Assembly (NCBI GenBank): GCA_934277645.1
Contig: CAKQUX010000004.1
Location: 69,943 to 133,942, forward strand
Source of the DNA: an uncultured Clostridia bacterium
Lineage (GTDB): Bacteria; Bacillota; Clostridia; Christensenellales; CAG-917
Reading direction: 5' to 3'
DNA: 64,000 bases
In this document: piece after piece, positions 43,066 to 52,197 of the stretch
Layout: every line of letters starts with the position of its first letter
How positions within the stretch are numbered: position 1 is the stretch's first letter
Program-made: the position numbers and the translations under genes
The notes under the pieces: generated by a model
Told to the model about the DNA's origin: nothing
The model's input: the letters and a program-made list of their open reading frames with translations, nothing else
The model's database searches: none

Positions 43066-43671
43066 ATGTTAGAAAAAGTTTGTGAAAATTTAAACAAGCG
43101 CGGTTTTATTGCAAGCATCGCCGCAAATAAAGACGAAGCTTTAAATAAGGCGCTTGACATCATCGGTCAAAACGAAATAACCGCTTTCGGCGGCTCGGAA
43201 ACAATCAAAACGATTAAACTTGCCGAAAAGCTCTTAGAGCGTGGTAGCGAAATTTATCACCGTTCGCATTTGAAAGATAGCGAAACGGCTGAAAGTGTAA
43301 TGAAAAAGTCGTTCGGCGCAGATTTTTTTGCTTGTAGCGCAAATGCGCTCACGGAAAACGGCGAAATCGTGAATACCGACGGCACCGCAAATCGCATCGC
43401 TGCAACACTCTACGGTCCGAAAAACATATTGATGATTGTCGGCAGAAACAAAATCGTGCAAAACTTAGACGCCGCTTTTGAAAGAATCAGAACAGTTGCC
43501 GCAAAACTTAATTGCATAAGGCTCAACAAGGACAATCCTTGCGTTCACGGAGAAAGTTGTGAAAACTGCTCAAACGAAAATTCGATTTGCAAAGCAACGG
43601 TCATACACCACCACCCGACAAGAGATAAAAACTTTTACGTTATTTTGGTTGATGAAGAATTGGGCTATTAA
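43066..43671 (+). CDS. LUD (lactate utilisation, DUF162) domain protein
   Basis: 201 residues from MLEKVCENLNKRG, chosen because GCGAGGG precedes it and the promoter's predicted transcript begins after the upstream in-frame ATG at 42979. The LUD fold is recognised from EITAFGGSETIKTI, FFACSANALTENGEIVNTDGTANR and GPKNILMIVGRNKIV. The family includes LutC, but stand-alone clostridial members are uncharacterised. A C-terminal cluster of cysteines (CVHGESCENCSNENSIC) may bind metal. No LutA/LutB partners are adjacent. Confidence 0.88.
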   Translation: MLEKVCENLNKRGFIASIAANKDEALNKALDIIGQNEITAFGGSETIKTIKLAEKLLERGSEIYHRSHLKDSETAESVMKKSFGADFFACSANALTENGEIVNTDGTANRIAATLYGPKNILMIVGRNKIVQNLDAAFERIRTVAAKLNCIRLNKDNPCVHGESCENCSNENSICKATVIHHHPTRDKNFYVILVDEELGY

Positions 43672-43812
43672 ATCGTATCATTATAAATTGTTTTAAAACA
43701 TTATCTGCAACTTATTTAAACCGATATGTTTTAAAATCACTTTGAAGCTAAAGTCTATCAGCGAATTGCAAAGATTGCGTTAACGTTATAAAGCATATCT
43801 AAAAGTCATTAA

Positions 43813-43842
43813 AAAAGCTCTTTGAAAATTCAAAGAGCTTTT
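43813..43842. terminator. Bidirectional terminator between convergent genes
   Basis: AAAAGCTCTTTGA-aaat-TCAAAGAGCTTTT, thirteen perfect pairs, between the LUD gene (+) and the 43900 gene (-). Confidence 0.9.
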
Positions 43843-43899
43843 AAATAAGTTTTAGCTTTTAATAAACTTTAATGTTTATTTTGCATTCAAGTTTAAATG

Positions 43900-46074
43900 C
43901 TAATTCTTCGTTACTTTCTTTCCGCTTTTGTTTTTAAGTTCCTTAAAGAAATTTTTCGTCGTAACGAAGAAATTTTCTCTCATTGCAGGAATATCGCAAG
44001 TCTTCGAATTGTTACAAATCGAATATGTGACGTAACCGTAATAAAGAGTGACAAGCACGGTAACTACGCTGAACAAAATGAGATATACGTCAAGCGATTC
44101 AAACGATGCAAGCAAACCTTTTGCGTACGGAACGATATATCCCGATTGGTTCATAAGTTGACCGACGTTCATAAACGAAAGCAAGCCTACCACGCCCATC
44201 AAAATAAACGCTCTTTTTTCGCCCGAAATCATCGTGTAAATAACAAGTAACGCAAGCGACATAAACAAGTAGGTATAATCGACTTTCAAAGTAAACACCG
44301 CTACGATTGCGATTTCAAACGATGCAAGGAGCAAAAGTTCAAGTCTGTTCTTGTTTTTGACGTAAAGTGCAATGACGTAAATTTGCAATACGAGCAAGAA
44401 TATAAGGTTGAATATTGCCGCCGTGTTGTTTACGCTGTTTCCGTTCATGCCGACCATCGAATACAAGTTGAATGCGTTTCCGCTGAACGAAAGGTTATTT
44501 GCCATAATATCTTTGTAGTATTCAAAGATATAGAATGCGCTTCCGTTGCAGTTGATAGTAAACGGAAGTCCGAGCAAAATAAACGCTACAAACGCGCCGA
44601 CAAAGCCGAATATAATTTCTGCTCTCTTGCCGTTGAACGATTTGAGAGTATCGTCCGCGCGATAATACATATAAACCAAGTAGCAAACCGCAAGCGGTAC
44701 GACTGCCAACGCTCTGAGGTCAAACAAAACCGAAAGTGTGAACATGGCGTAAGACAAGAGATATTTCTTTTCAATCAAAAGCAAGAATGCAGCAAGAATC
44801 AATGCCACGATTATCGATTCAAACGAACCTTTTGACGAGCTCATTACGAATACGATAGGAAGAATTCCGTAAAGAGCGGCATATACGGTCGAGATTTTAT
44901 TTCCGACGTATTTCTTTCCGTAGAAATAAATCATAAGAACCACTGCAATGTCCGCCAAAATCGAAGGAACTCTGAGCCACATCGAAAGTGCGGTATCGCC
45001 GAGTGCTCTGCCCATTCCGCCAAACGCATATATAAGATACAACTCACCGATTCCGTAACCGCTGTAATTGTATTTCGTCATATAAGCGAAAATGTCCTTA
45101 GGCGCAATCGTTTCGGTCACTCTTGCAAGAGTGATGAGTTTCGTCATATTCGCTCCGAAACCATACGTCGTAAAGAGCATGATAAATCTTATAAGGAGCG
45201 TGCCGATTGCGAGATAAGAAGCAATCGCAACAGGATGAGTCGCAACCTTTTTAAACGTGAGTTTTTCGTTTTCAGGTTTAGCCGCAACTTGTCCGAAATT
45301 GTCAAGTCCGTCACGCTTGCCGTAAATGCGACGAATGAGAATGTATGCGCAAACAGCCAAAGCTACGCTAAGGATGCTAAGACAAACGACAAAAGCAATT
45401 CCACCATCCGTTTCATTGTAACGAACAACTTTTTCACGGCTGATAACGGTGACGTCTACGCCGCTCGGAACTTTGTCGACACGTTTCATAGAAACGTTGT
45501 CAAAATAGACCGTGCCTTTTGCGATATCCGTCTCGTCGCCGAGTTTAAGGCAAATTGTAAGATAGTCGGTGTTTCTCGGAGAAACGTAAATCGTCACGTC
45601 TGTCCAACCGTCGGTCGCATTGGTAATTTCGCCCAAAACGTAATCGGTGTTTTCAAGGAAAGTGACAAACGCGCCTTTTGCGTAGTCACTGCCACCCGTT
45701 TTGATTGCTGACGGAACTTTGACTTTATAAGTAATCTTATAAGCCTTATTTTTGTCGACTTTAACGCTTTGATAGACGTAAGTCGACGTGCCTTGTTTGT
45801 TTTCGATTTTTAAGGTTTTATCGCCAAGTTCTTCGAGACCTTCCGAAGCCGAGCGAGATAAACTAATTTCCGACTTAGAAAAGGAGCTGTCTTTAGAGCC
45901 TCTTGTCCAACCGGAAATCACGGTTTTTTCGCTTGCCGTTTCGGTTTCTTCAAAGCCGCCATTTGTGATAAGCTCCTTGCCGACTGTCGTTTCAGAGTTA
46001 CAGGCAGTAAGAGCAAAGAGCGAAATCACTACGATGATAAGCGCAATCAAACCAAGTTTGAGAAATCTTTTCAT
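43900..46074 (-). CDS. Lipoprotein-type carbohydrate-binding domain fused to GT-C-like membrane protein
   Basis: 724 residues. A lipoprotein signal peptide ends SLFALTAC (Cys about residue 25). A beta-rich domain (about 35-200) follows, with ELITNGGFEE at its start and VYFDNVSMKRV at its end, the pattern of CBM4/9-type carbohydrate-binding modules. After one membrane helix (about 225-245) and a cytosolic loop come about ten hydrophobic segments resembling GT39/PMT-like glycosyltransferases (RVPSILADIAVVLMIYFYGKKYVG, AALYGILPIVFVMSSSKGSFES). The first-loop acidic pair usual for such enzymes is not evident (GFGANMTK), so activity is uncertain. The gene is eight bases from rplS but functionally unrelated. 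Confidence 0.7.
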   Translation of the reverse strand: MKRFLKLGLIALIIVVISLFALTACNSETTVGKELITNGGFEETETASEKTVISGWTRGSKDSSFSKSEISLSRSASEGLEELGDKTLKIENKQGTSTYVYQSVKVDKNKAYKITYKVKVPSAIKTGGSDYAKGAFVTFLENTDYVLGEITNATDGWTDVTIYVSPRNTDYLTICLKLGDETDIAKGTVYFDNVSMKRVDKVPSGVDVTVISREKVVRYNETDGGIAFVVCLSILSVALAVCAYILIRRIYGKRDGLDNFGQVAAKPENEKLTFKKVATHPVAIASYLAIGTLLIRFIMLFTTYGFGANMTKLITLARVTETIAPKDIFAYMTKYNYSGYGIGELYLIYAFGGMGRALGDTALSMWLRVPSILADIAVVLMIYFYGKKYVGNKISTVYAALYGILPIVFVMSSSKGSFESIIVALILAAFLLLIEKKYLLSYAMFTLSVLFDLRALAVVPLAVCYLVYMYYRADDTLKSFNGKRAEIIFGFVGAFVAFILLGLPFTINCNGSAFYIFEYYKDIMANNLSFSGNAFNLYSMVGMNGNSVNNTAAIFNLIFLLVLQIYVIALYVKNKNRLELLLLASFEIAIVAVFTLKVDYTYLFMSLALLVIYTMISGEKRAFILMGVVGLLSFMNVGQLMNQSGYIVPYAKGLLASFESLDVYLILFSVVTVLVTLYYGYVTYSICNNSKTCDIPAMRENFFVTTKNFFKELKNKSGKKVTKN

Positions 46075-46082
46075 AGAACCTA

Positions 46083-46430
46083 TTATTTAACTTCCTTAAC
46101 TTTTGCAGCTTTACCCGTTCTCTCTCTGAGATAGTAGAGTTTAGCGCGTCTGACGTCACCTTTACGAACTATTTCGATGTGGTCGATTTTCGGCGAGTGA
46201 ATAGGGAACGTTCTTTCTACGCCGTAAGAACCTTGAACCAAACGTCTAACGGTGAAAGTTTCGCGAATACCGCCGTTTTTACGAGCGATAACGGTGCCTT
46301 CATATTTCTGAATTCTTTCTCTTTTGCCTTCGATAATTTTAACGAAGACTGCGACGGTGTCGCCGATTGAAAACTCAGGAATGTCCGTTTTCATGTTTTC
46401 TCTTTCAATAGTGTCGATGATGTTGCTCAT
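46083..46430 (-). CDS. rplS: 50S ribosomal protein L19
   Basis: 115 residues, standard. Recognised by [33 protein letters not shown] and the [20 protein letters not shown] end. AGGAGG precedes the ATG. L19 lies at the subunit interface. In most Firmicutes rplS directly follows trmD. Here it sits 270 nt beyond yraN with its own promoter and leader. Confidence 0.97.
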   Translation of the reverse strand: MSNIIDTIERENMKTDIPEFSIGDTVAVFVKIIEGKRERIQKYEGTVIARKNGGIRETFTVRRLVQGSYGVERTFPIHSPKIDHIEIVRKGDVRRAKLYYLRERTGKAAKVKEVK

Positions 46431-46433
46431 TTA

Positions 46434-46490
46434 AACCTCCTATGTGACATTCATGCATTGTTTCCCAATTTCAGAGGAATGCCCATGCTT
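46434..46490 (-). promoter_or_regulatory. Probable L19 leader (autoregulatory ribosomal-protein leader)
   Basis: The short 5' leader of rplS folds around GCATT...AATGC, with GCATG at its start repeated as GCATG near its end, just before AGGAGG. Structured L19 leaders are known in Firmicutes. The match to that model is from memory and position, not computed. Confidence 0.5.
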
Positions 46491-46495
46491 TAAAA

Positions 46496-46524
46496 ATTAT
46501 ATCATATTATTTATTATCGGGCAA
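46496..46524 (-). promoter_or_regulatory. Predicted promoter of rplS
   Basis: Minus strand: TTGCCC (46524-46519), 17-nt spacer, TATAAT (46501-46496). The leader starts within about 10 nt. Confidence 0.6.
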
Positions 46525-46702
46525 CCGAATAACCGCCATATAATGGCATAAATTTCGCAAATTTGTTTTTCTTAACAAATAATTGCGCTAAATATATGGC
46601 TCAATTTGCCGCTAACAATCACACAAAATTTTTAGGTGCCATTAAACTAAAACGTTATCGAACGAATAAGTGTTAGACAAACGCTTTTAGCGTTAATCTG
46701 CG

Positions 46703-47050
46703 TCAATTTGCGTAAAATGCGTTTTTTATATGGTTGACTTCGCCGCCCAGCACTTCTATTACGTCAAAGCGGAACTCTCCGTCCGCAATTCGGTTCTGAA
46801 CGATATAACACTCTGCCGCCATAACGATTTTGTGCCGTTTTGATTTTGTCACCGCTTCGGCAGGATAGCCGAAATTTAAATTTTCTCTCGCTTTGACTTC
46901 TATAAAAACAACCGTTTTCCCGTCACGAGCGACAATATCGATTTCCGCGCCCCTGACGGCATAATTGCGTTTTAAAATTTTGTAGCCGATGCCTTTTAAA
47001 TATTCGGCGGCAATCTCTTCGCCTAAGTTACCTATTATTTTTTTGTTCAT
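46703..47050 (-). CDS. yraN: YraN / UPF0102 family nuclease-fold protein
   Basis: 115 residues, family length. The start GNLGEEIAAEYLKGIGYKILKRNY, then GAEIDIVARDGKTVVFIEVKAR, contains the D...E-x-K residues of the restriction-endonuclease-like fold. The cellular role of the family is not settled. It overlaps rnhB by 23 bases, the common rbgA-rnhB-yraN order. Confidence 0.93.
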   Translation of the reverse strand: MNKKIIGNLGEEIAAEYLKGIGYKILKRNYAVRGAEIDIVARDGKTVVFIEVKARENLNFGYPAEAVTKSKRHKIVMAAECYIVQNRIADGEFRFDVIEVLGGEVNHIKNAFYAN

Positions 47051-47684
47051 AACTTGCGACCGCCGATTTTACGTAAAGCGGACGATGAAGCGGCGTAACG
47101 CCGTGTTCGATTATCGCTTCGACGTGTTCTTTCGTGCCGTATCCTTTATTTTTTTTAAAACCGTATTGCGGATATTCGTTATCCAGCTTAATCATAAATC
47201 TATCCCTTGTAACTTTGGCAATAATCGAAGCCGCTCCGATATTATAGCTCAAAGCGTCCCCGTGGATAATTGCTTTTGACGGTATTCCGAAATCAAGGTC
47301 AACCGCGTCGACAAGCACAAAATCGGGTGTGACGGATAGTCCTTTAACGGCTTTAAGCATACATTTTTTCGTAGCGTTCAAAATGTTGATTTCGTCGATA
47401 ACTTTATTGTCGGCTTCGGCGATATTGTAGCATATTGCGTTTTCCAATATTTTAGGAAACAACGCTTCCCTTTTCTTTTCCGAAAGTTTTTTGCTGTCCG
47501 AAACGCCATCGACGAGCCTTTCCAAATCCATAATCGCCGCGCAAACGGTAACAGGACCGACAAGCGGACCTCTCCCCACTTCGTCCACGCCGCATATATA
47601 TTTATAACCTTGCTTATAAAGTTCAAGTTCGATTTCAAAATCTTCAAGGCTTATAGGTTTTACGATTTTCGTTTTTTCGAGCAT
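47028..47684 (-). CDS. rnhB: Ribonuclease HII
   Basis: 218 residues. It removes ribonucleotides from DNA. Catalytic residues are visible in CGVDEVGRGPLVGPV (Asp-Glu, about residues 34-35), FVLVDAVDL (Asp) and the late Asp in RDRFM. The signature KNKGYGTKEHVEAI follows. An N-terminal helical extension of about 30 residues precedes the catalytic core, as in Bacillus. The ATG shares a base with the rbgA stop codon. Confidence 0.96.
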   Translation of the reverse strand: MLEKTKIVKPISLEDFEIELELYKQGYKYICGVDEVGRGPLVGPVTVCAAIMDLERLVDGVSDSKKLSEKKREALFPKILENAICYNIAEADNKVIDEINILNATKKCMLKAVKGLSVTPDFVLVDAVDLDFGIPSKAIIHGDALSYNIGAASIIAKVTRDRFMIKLDNEYPQYGFKKNKGYGTKEHVEAIIEHGVTPLHRPLYVKSAVASYEQKNNR

Positions 47685-48541
47685 TATTCACCGTCCATAG
47701 CGTCTTCGCCTGACCTTTCAAGCATAATTTTTCCGAGCCTGCCCTTTCTGAAATCGTCTATAATCATCTTTGCCGTTCTATCATAGTCGACGTCGCCGCC
47801 ACGCAACTTAAAGCCGCGTTTTAAAGCGATACATTCAAGCAATTTAAGCGGTTCGACGCTTGTATCGACGCCATAGCGGTCGGCAATGTTTTTAGAAAAC
47901 TTTTCTTTTGCTTCCGTCAAAAATTCAAGCGCAAGTTCGGTGCTGTCAAGCACGTCGTCGCTGACGCTTCCTATATATGCCAAATGTTTTGCTATTCTTT
48001 GATTTTCAAATTTACCCCAAAGCGTCCCCGGCGTATCGAGAAGGTCAATCTGACTGTCAAGGCTAAGCCACTGTTTGCCCCTTGTAACGCCTGCCTTATC
48101 ACCCGTAACCGCCGACGCTTTTTTACGCATACTGTTGATAATGGTGGACTTTCCGCTGTTCGGAATTCCGCATATCATTGCTCTTATATGTTTTTTTACG
48201 CCTTTTGCCGAATACTTGTCAAGGACGTCCTTGTAGCACTCTTTGATTGCGGCGATAATATCTTTGCAATCCGAATTGGTTCCGCAAGTTTTTATCGCCT
48301 TTTTGCCTTGCGTGGCAAATTCTTTAACCCAATCGTTAAGCTGAGAGCTTTCAACAAGGTCGCATTTATTGAAAACGTAAACAACCCTTTTTCCGCTTGT
48401 AATTCTGTCCAAAATAGGATTGATTGACGCCAAAACGGCTCTGGAGTCGACAACGTAAACGAGAACGTCGCAAAGTCGCGCGTCCTCCTCCATCATTCTG
48501 ACGGCTTTTGTCATATGCCCTGGAAACCATTGAATGTACAT
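47684..48541 (-). CDS. rbgA: Ribosome biogenesis GTPase RbgA (YlqF)
   Basis: 285 residues. It is required for late 50S assembly in Firmicutes. Circularly permuted GTPase: NKCDL (G4, about residues 58-62) precedes GIPNSGKSTIINSM (G1) and DTPGTLWGK (G3). The start MYIQWFPGHMTKAVRMM is highly characteristic. The C-terminal ANTAR-like domain binds rRNA. It lies three bases after trmD. Confidence 0.96.
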   Translation of the reverse strand: MYIQWFPGHMTKAVRMMEEDARLCDVLVYVVDSRAVLASINPILDRITSGKRVVYVFNKCDLVESSQLNDWVKEFATQGKKAIKTCGTNSDCKDIIAAIKECYKDVLDKYSAKGVKKHIRAMICGIPNSGKSTIINSMRKKASAVTGDKAGVTRGKQWLSLDSQIDLLDTPGTLWGKFENQRIAKHLAYIGSVSDDVLDSTELALEFLTEAKEKFSKNIADRYGVDTSVEPLKLLECIALKRGFKLRGGDVDYDRTAKMIIDDFRKGRLGKIMLERSGEDAMDGE

Positions 48542-48543
48542 AT

Positions 48544-49215
48544 TTATTTATTAAGCAAATCGGGTCTGCGTTCTTTTGTTATACGCAAACTCTGCTCTTT
48601 TCTCCACTTTGCTATTTCGCCGTGATTTCCGCCAATCAGCACGTCGGGCACGGCAAGCCCTTCGTATACACGCGGTTTCGTGTATTGCGGATATTCCAAA
48701 AGGTTGTCCGAAAAACTTTCTTCGACAACCGAATCGGCAGAATGTAAAACACCGTCGATATAACGAGAAACGCAATTTATAACAACCATTGACGGCAATT
48801 CGCCGCTTGTCAAAACGTAATCGCCGATTGAAAGTTCCATATCGATTTCAAGGTCGATAGCCCTTTGGTCTATGCCCTCATAACTGCCGCACAACAGCAA
48901 CAGCCCTTCCTTTTCGGAAAGAGATTTAACAAGACTTTGCGTAAGGGTTTTTCCTTTTGGCGACATATAAACTCTTGTGAGCTTATGCTCGGGATCGACG
49001 GCTCTAATTGCCGACACAATAGGGTCAGGCGTCATAACCATGCCTGCTCCACCGCCAAACGGCGTATCGTCTACTTTAAGGTGTTTGTCTTTTGAATAAT
49101 CGCGGATATTGGTAACGTTCAAAAAAAATTTTCCGCTGTCTATTGCTTTGCCTAATATTCCTACTTTTAAGGCGTCGAACGTTTCGGGAAAAAGCGTTAA
49201 AACTTCAAACTTCAT
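48544..49215 (-). CDS. trmD: tRNA (guanine37-N1)-methyltransferase TrmD
   Basis: 223 residues, slightly short of the typical 240-250. It makes m1G37, preventing frameshifting. SPOUT (knotted) fold signatures: FGGGAGMVM, LLCGSYEGIDQRAID and SIGDYVLTSGELPSMVVINCVSR; GGELPA is more common than SGELPS. The end is truncated after TKERRPDLLNK, which accounts for the shorter length. It overlaps rimM by 11 bases. Confidence 0.95.
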   Translation of the reverse strand: MKFEVLTLFPETFDALKVGILGKAIDSGKFFLNVTNIRDYSKDKHLKVDDTPFGGGAGMVMTPDPIVSAIRAVDPEHKLTRVYMSPKGKTLTQSLVKSLSEKEGLLLLCGSYEGIDQRAIDLEIDMELSIGDYVLTSGELPSMVVINCVSRYIDGVLHSADSVVEESFSDNLLEYPQYTKPRVYEGLAVPDVLIGGNHGEIAKWRKEQSLRITKERRPDLLNK

Positions 49216-49714
49216 TTTCTACTGCAACCTCCCCGAACACTTTTTCGTCAAGCAGCATTTTACCGCCTAAAACGTCAACCGATTTAACAAGTCTTTTAAG
49301 CGCAGGAAAACTGATTTCGCTTTTCTCGCCCTTGACAACGTAAACGTCTGCCGCTCCGTATTGCAAAACGTCGGTAAGTTTGCCGATAAATTTCTCACCG
49401 ACAAAAACGCTCATTCCGATAAGGTCCACAATAAAATTGCGGTCATCGTCAAGCGGCACGCTTTCGCTACGTTCGACAAAAATAGCTTTGTTACGCAATT
49501 TATCGGCGTCTTCGGGCGTGTCTATGCCGAAAAGTTTCAGCAAAACGAAATTTCCGTCAAGCTGAGCCTTTTCGACCTTATAACAAACCTTAGAAATATA
49601 AATTTCCTTTAATCGCAAAAAGCGAGAGTTATCGTCAGTGATACCCTCGACCTTTATTGCGCCTTTGATGCCTTTCGGCTTTAAAATTTTTCCGATTTCA
49701 ATAAAATTTGTCAT
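49205..49714 (-). CDS. rimM: 16S rRNA processing protein RimM
   Basis: 169 residues. A 30S assembly factor that binds S19. The start FIEIGKILKPKGIKGAIKVE is the family signature, and the C-terminal PRC-barrel contains DLIGMSVFVGEKFIGKLTDVLQYGAADVYVV. It overlaps khpA by one base. Confidence 0.95.
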   Translation of the reverse strand: MTNFIEIGKILKPKGIKGAIKVEGITDDNSRFLRLKEIYISKVCYKVEKAQLDGNFVLLKLFGIDTPEDADKLRNKAIFVERSESVPLDDDRNFIVDLIGMSVFVGEKFIGKLTDVLQYGAADVYVVKGEKSEISFPALKRLVKSVDVLGGKMLLDEKVFGEVAVENEV

Positions 49715-49962
49715 TATTCCTTTTCAGCGATAACAACGTTATATTTAATTCCGGATTTTGCACTTGCAGATTTGACTATCGTTCTGATAGCTTTGGCAAT
49801 TCTGCCCTGCTTACCGATAATCTTTCCGATGTCGTTCTTTGAAATTTCGATAACGATGTCGGTCGAGCTTGCGCCCTCACGAGTTTCGACGATAAAATCG
49901 CCTTCTTCGCCGACAAGTTCTCTTACTAAAAATTCGACCAATTCGTACATATTTGCACCCAT
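49714..49962 (-). CDS. khpA: KH-domain RNA-binding protein KhpA
   Basis: 82 residues (start at the first ATG; an internal MYELVEF start four codons later is the family-typical one). The single KH domain has the GxxG loop in IGKIIGKQGRIAKAI (GKQG). KhpA with KhpB affects cell-division and sRNA-related RNA binding in Firmicutes. The gene sits between rpsP and rimM, its standard place, and overlaps rpsP by one base. Confidence 0.94.
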   Translation of the reverse strand: MGANMYELVEFLVRELVGEEGDFIVETREGASSTDIVIEISKNDIGKIIGKQGRIAKAIRTIVKSASAKSGIKYNVVIAEKE

Positions 49963-50201
49963 TAAAGAATTCCGTTTTGTTTAAGCAAAGAACGTACGGT
50001 GTCGGTCGGTTGCGCGCCTTTTTGAATCCAATCTTTTGCTTTGTCAGCGTCGATTTTTACGAGAGCCGGTTGAACGGTCGGATCATAAATGCCGATTTGG
50101 TCGATATATTGACCGTCTCTTGCTTTTCTCGAATCGATTGCTACGATACGATAGAAAGGTGCGTGCGTCTTGCCCATTCTGGTGAGTCTAAGTTTTACCA
50201 T
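49962..50201 (-). CDS. rpsP: 30S ribosomal protein S16
   Basis: 79 residues. The start [30 protein letters not shown] is diagnostic. It is followed by khpA-rimM-trmD-rbgA-rnhB-yraN as one tightly packed unit, and is 70 bases downstream of ffh. A GGAGG-like site lies upstream. Confidence 0.97.
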   Translation of the reverse strand: MVKLRLTRMGKTHAPFYRIVAIDSRKARDGQYIDQIGIYDPTVQPALVKIDADKAKDWIQKGAQPTDTVRSLLKQNGIL

Positions 50202-50271
50202 TGTTTACCTCCAAACAAAATCATTTGTTTTTGTTATTTATAAATTTTTATTAGCGTTGTATGTTTGTCGT

Positions 50272-51588
50272 TTAAAACGGCAACTTGCCTTTGTTTTTTT
50301 GCATTCTCTGCATCATAGTTTTTGAAAGCTCGAACTGTTTCAAAAGCTGATTTACTTCTTGAATGGACGTTCCGCTTCCCTTTGCAATACGTTTTCTTTG
50401 GCTTGCTTTTATGATATCGGGATTGCGGCGTTCCTTTATCGTCATAGACTGAATGATTGCCTTTGTCTGAACGAGCTTCTTTTCGTCGATATCGGTGTCT
50501 ACACCTTTGAGCTTGTTCGACATACCGGGAATCATTTGCAACAAATTTGAAACGTTGCCCATTTTTTTCATACTTTCGATTTGTTGAAGATAATCTTCAA
50601 GCGTAAAGCTCTTTTCCTTTATCTTCTTTGAAAGTTTTTTCGCGTCTTCCATGCTGAACGCGCTTTCGGCTTTTTCGATAAGCGTCAACACGTCACCCAT
50701 TCCGAGAATTCTCGACGCCATACGGTCGGGATAGAAAGGTTCGATATCGTCGAGCTTTTCGCCCGTTCCGCAGAACTTAATCGGTTTTGACGTGACCGCT
50801 CTTATCGACAACGCCGCGCCGCCGCGAGTGTCGCCGTCGAGTTTTGTCAAAATAACGCCCGAAACGTCAAGCTGTTTGTTGAAGCTGTCGGCAACCGTAA
50901 CTGCGTCCTGACCCGTCATCGAATCGACAACAAGCAAAATTTCGTGTGGTTTGAGTTCTTTTTTAAGCCCAATAAGCTCGTCCATAAGCTCTTCGTCAAT
51001 GTGCAAACGACCGGCAGTATCGACGATAACCGTGTCAAGTCCGTTTTTGTTTGCATACTTGATTGCCTCGGACGCGATTTTGTTAGGTTTGATTTGTCCT
51101 TTTTCAAAGACTTCCACCCCTGCCTTTTGTCCGACAACTTGAAGTTGTTTGATAGCGGCAGGACGATAAATATCGCAAGCGACAAGCAAAGGGTGCTTGC
51201 CTTGTTTTTTGAGCATAGCGGCGAGTTTTCCGCACATAGTCGTTTTGCCTGCGCCTTGAAGTCCGCACATCATAATGATTGTAGGCGGATTAGAGCTGAC
51301 GGCAAGTTTTGCGTTTTTACTGCCCATAAGCTCGATAAGCTCTTCGTTTACGATTTTTATAACTTGTTGGTCAGGCGTAAGGCTCTTTAAAATATCTTCG
51401 TGCAAAGCCTTTTCGCTGACCGCATTGATAAACGATTTCGCAACGTTGTAGTTGACGTCCGCTTCGAGAAGAGCGACACGGATTTCACGCATAGCCTGCT
51501 TAATTTCAAGCTCGGTGAGTTTGCCTTTGTTTTTCATCTTTTCAAAGACGTTGCTGATTTTTTCAGATAAAGTACCAAACGAACCCAT
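50272..51588 (-). CDS. ffh: Signal recognition particle protein Ffh
   Basis: 438 residues, family length. The N domain is followed by the SRP GTPase G domain with GLQGAGKTTMCGKLA (G1, about residues 106-120), DTAGRLHID (G3), TKLDGDTRGGAAL (G4) and GTGEKLDDIEPF. The methionine-rich M domain (from about 330) binds SRP RNA and signal sequences. It follows ylxM by one base. No SRP RNA gene was found in the window. Confidence 0.97.
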   Translation of the reverse strand: MGSFGTLSEKISNVFEKMKNKGKLTELEIKQAMREIRVALLEADVNYNVAKSFINAVSEKALHEDILKSLTPDQQVIKIVNEELIELMGSKNAKLAVSSNPPTIIMMCGLQGAGKTTMCGKLAAMLKKQGKHPLLVACDIYRPAAIKQLQVVGQKAGVEVFEKGQIKPNKIASEAIKYANKNGLDTVIVDTAGRLHIDEELMDELIGLKKELKPHEILLVVDSMTGQDAVTVADSFNKQLDVSGVILTKLDGDTRGGAALSIRAVTSKPIKFCGTGEKLDDIEPFYPDRMASRILGMGDVLTLIEKAESAFSMEDAKKLSKKIKEKSFTLEDYLQQIESMKKMGNVSNLLQMIPGMSNKLKGVDTDIDEKKLVQTKAIIQSMTIKERRNPDIIKASQRKRIAKGSGTSIQEVNQLLKQFELSKTMMQRMQKNKGKLPF

Positions 51589-51589
51589 T

Positions 51590-51916
51590 TTAACCCTCCG
51601 TCAGTTTTGTCAATTCTTCGATTTTGTCTTTAAGCGTCGTTTTGTCGCCGCTTTTAAAAGCGTCTGCGATTGCTTCGGACAATTCTTTGACTTCCTTTAA
51701 AAACTTTGCATAATGCAGTTTGCTTTCAAAATCTTTCACGGCGTCTTCGCCACGCTTTATGGCGTCCCTTGCCGCTTGACGAGTTATACCGAACTGCTCC
51801 GCAATTTCACCGAGAGATAAATCGCAATCGAAAAATAATTGCATAAGCTCCCGTTGCTTGTCCGTCAAAAGCGAACCGTATACTTCCGTCAAAATGCTGA
51901 TTTCAAAATTTTCCAT
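51590..51916 (-). CDS. ylxM: YlxM / UPF0122 HTH protein
   Basis: 108 residues. A sigma-70 region-4-like helix-turn-helix (LTDKQRELMQLFFDCDLSLGEIAEQFGITRQAARDAIKR) followed by a coiled-coil-like tail (VKDFESKLHYAKFLKEVKELSEAI). YlxM is always linked to ffh and modulates SRP in some species. The gene is one base from ffh and shares its promoter at 52198-52226. Confidence 0.93.
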   Translation of the reverse strand: MENFEISILTEVYGSLLTDKQRELMQLFFDCDLSLGEIAEQFGITRQAARDAIKRGEDAVKDFESKLHYAKFLKEVKELSEAIADAFKSGDKTTLKDKIEELTKLTEG

Positions 51917-51940
51917 ACACCTTAAGTTTTGTCTGCAAAG

Positions 51941-52168
51941 CTATGGGCAATGCTTAATCACAATCGCCAAGCCGCAAACCATACAGCCTTTTACAAGCAT
52001 AAACGCCGCAATGCCAACCCTTATAGCGCATTGCCACATAGCAAACTTGACGCTTTTGAAAATTGCTTTTCCATAGTCTTTGGCACAGCATTCAAATGCC
52101 CCACTATGATATGAAAAGCCTTGCAAGCTGTTTAAAACGCCGCTTGCAAATTGCTTCTGCTCGAACAC
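51941..52168 (-). CDS. Possible small Cys-containing protein in the ylxM-ffh leader
   Basis: A GTG-started frame of 75 codons lies between the promoter and ylxM, ending 24 bases before the ylxM ATG. Its composition is less AT-rich than the surrounding spacers. The product has five cysteines (ECCAKDY, QCAIRV, GCMVCGL) and a hydrophobic C-terminal half. No good Shine-Dalgarno is seen and I recognise no family. It could be a real small protein, a leader peptide, or an untranslated structured leader. Confidence 0.35.
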   Translation of the reverse strand: MFEQKQFASGVLNSLQGFSYHSGAFECCAKDYGKAIFKSVKFAMWQCAIRVGIAAFMLVKGCMVCGLAIVIKHCP

Positions 52169-52197
52169 ACGCTGTAAAGGTCACAACCTTTACACTT

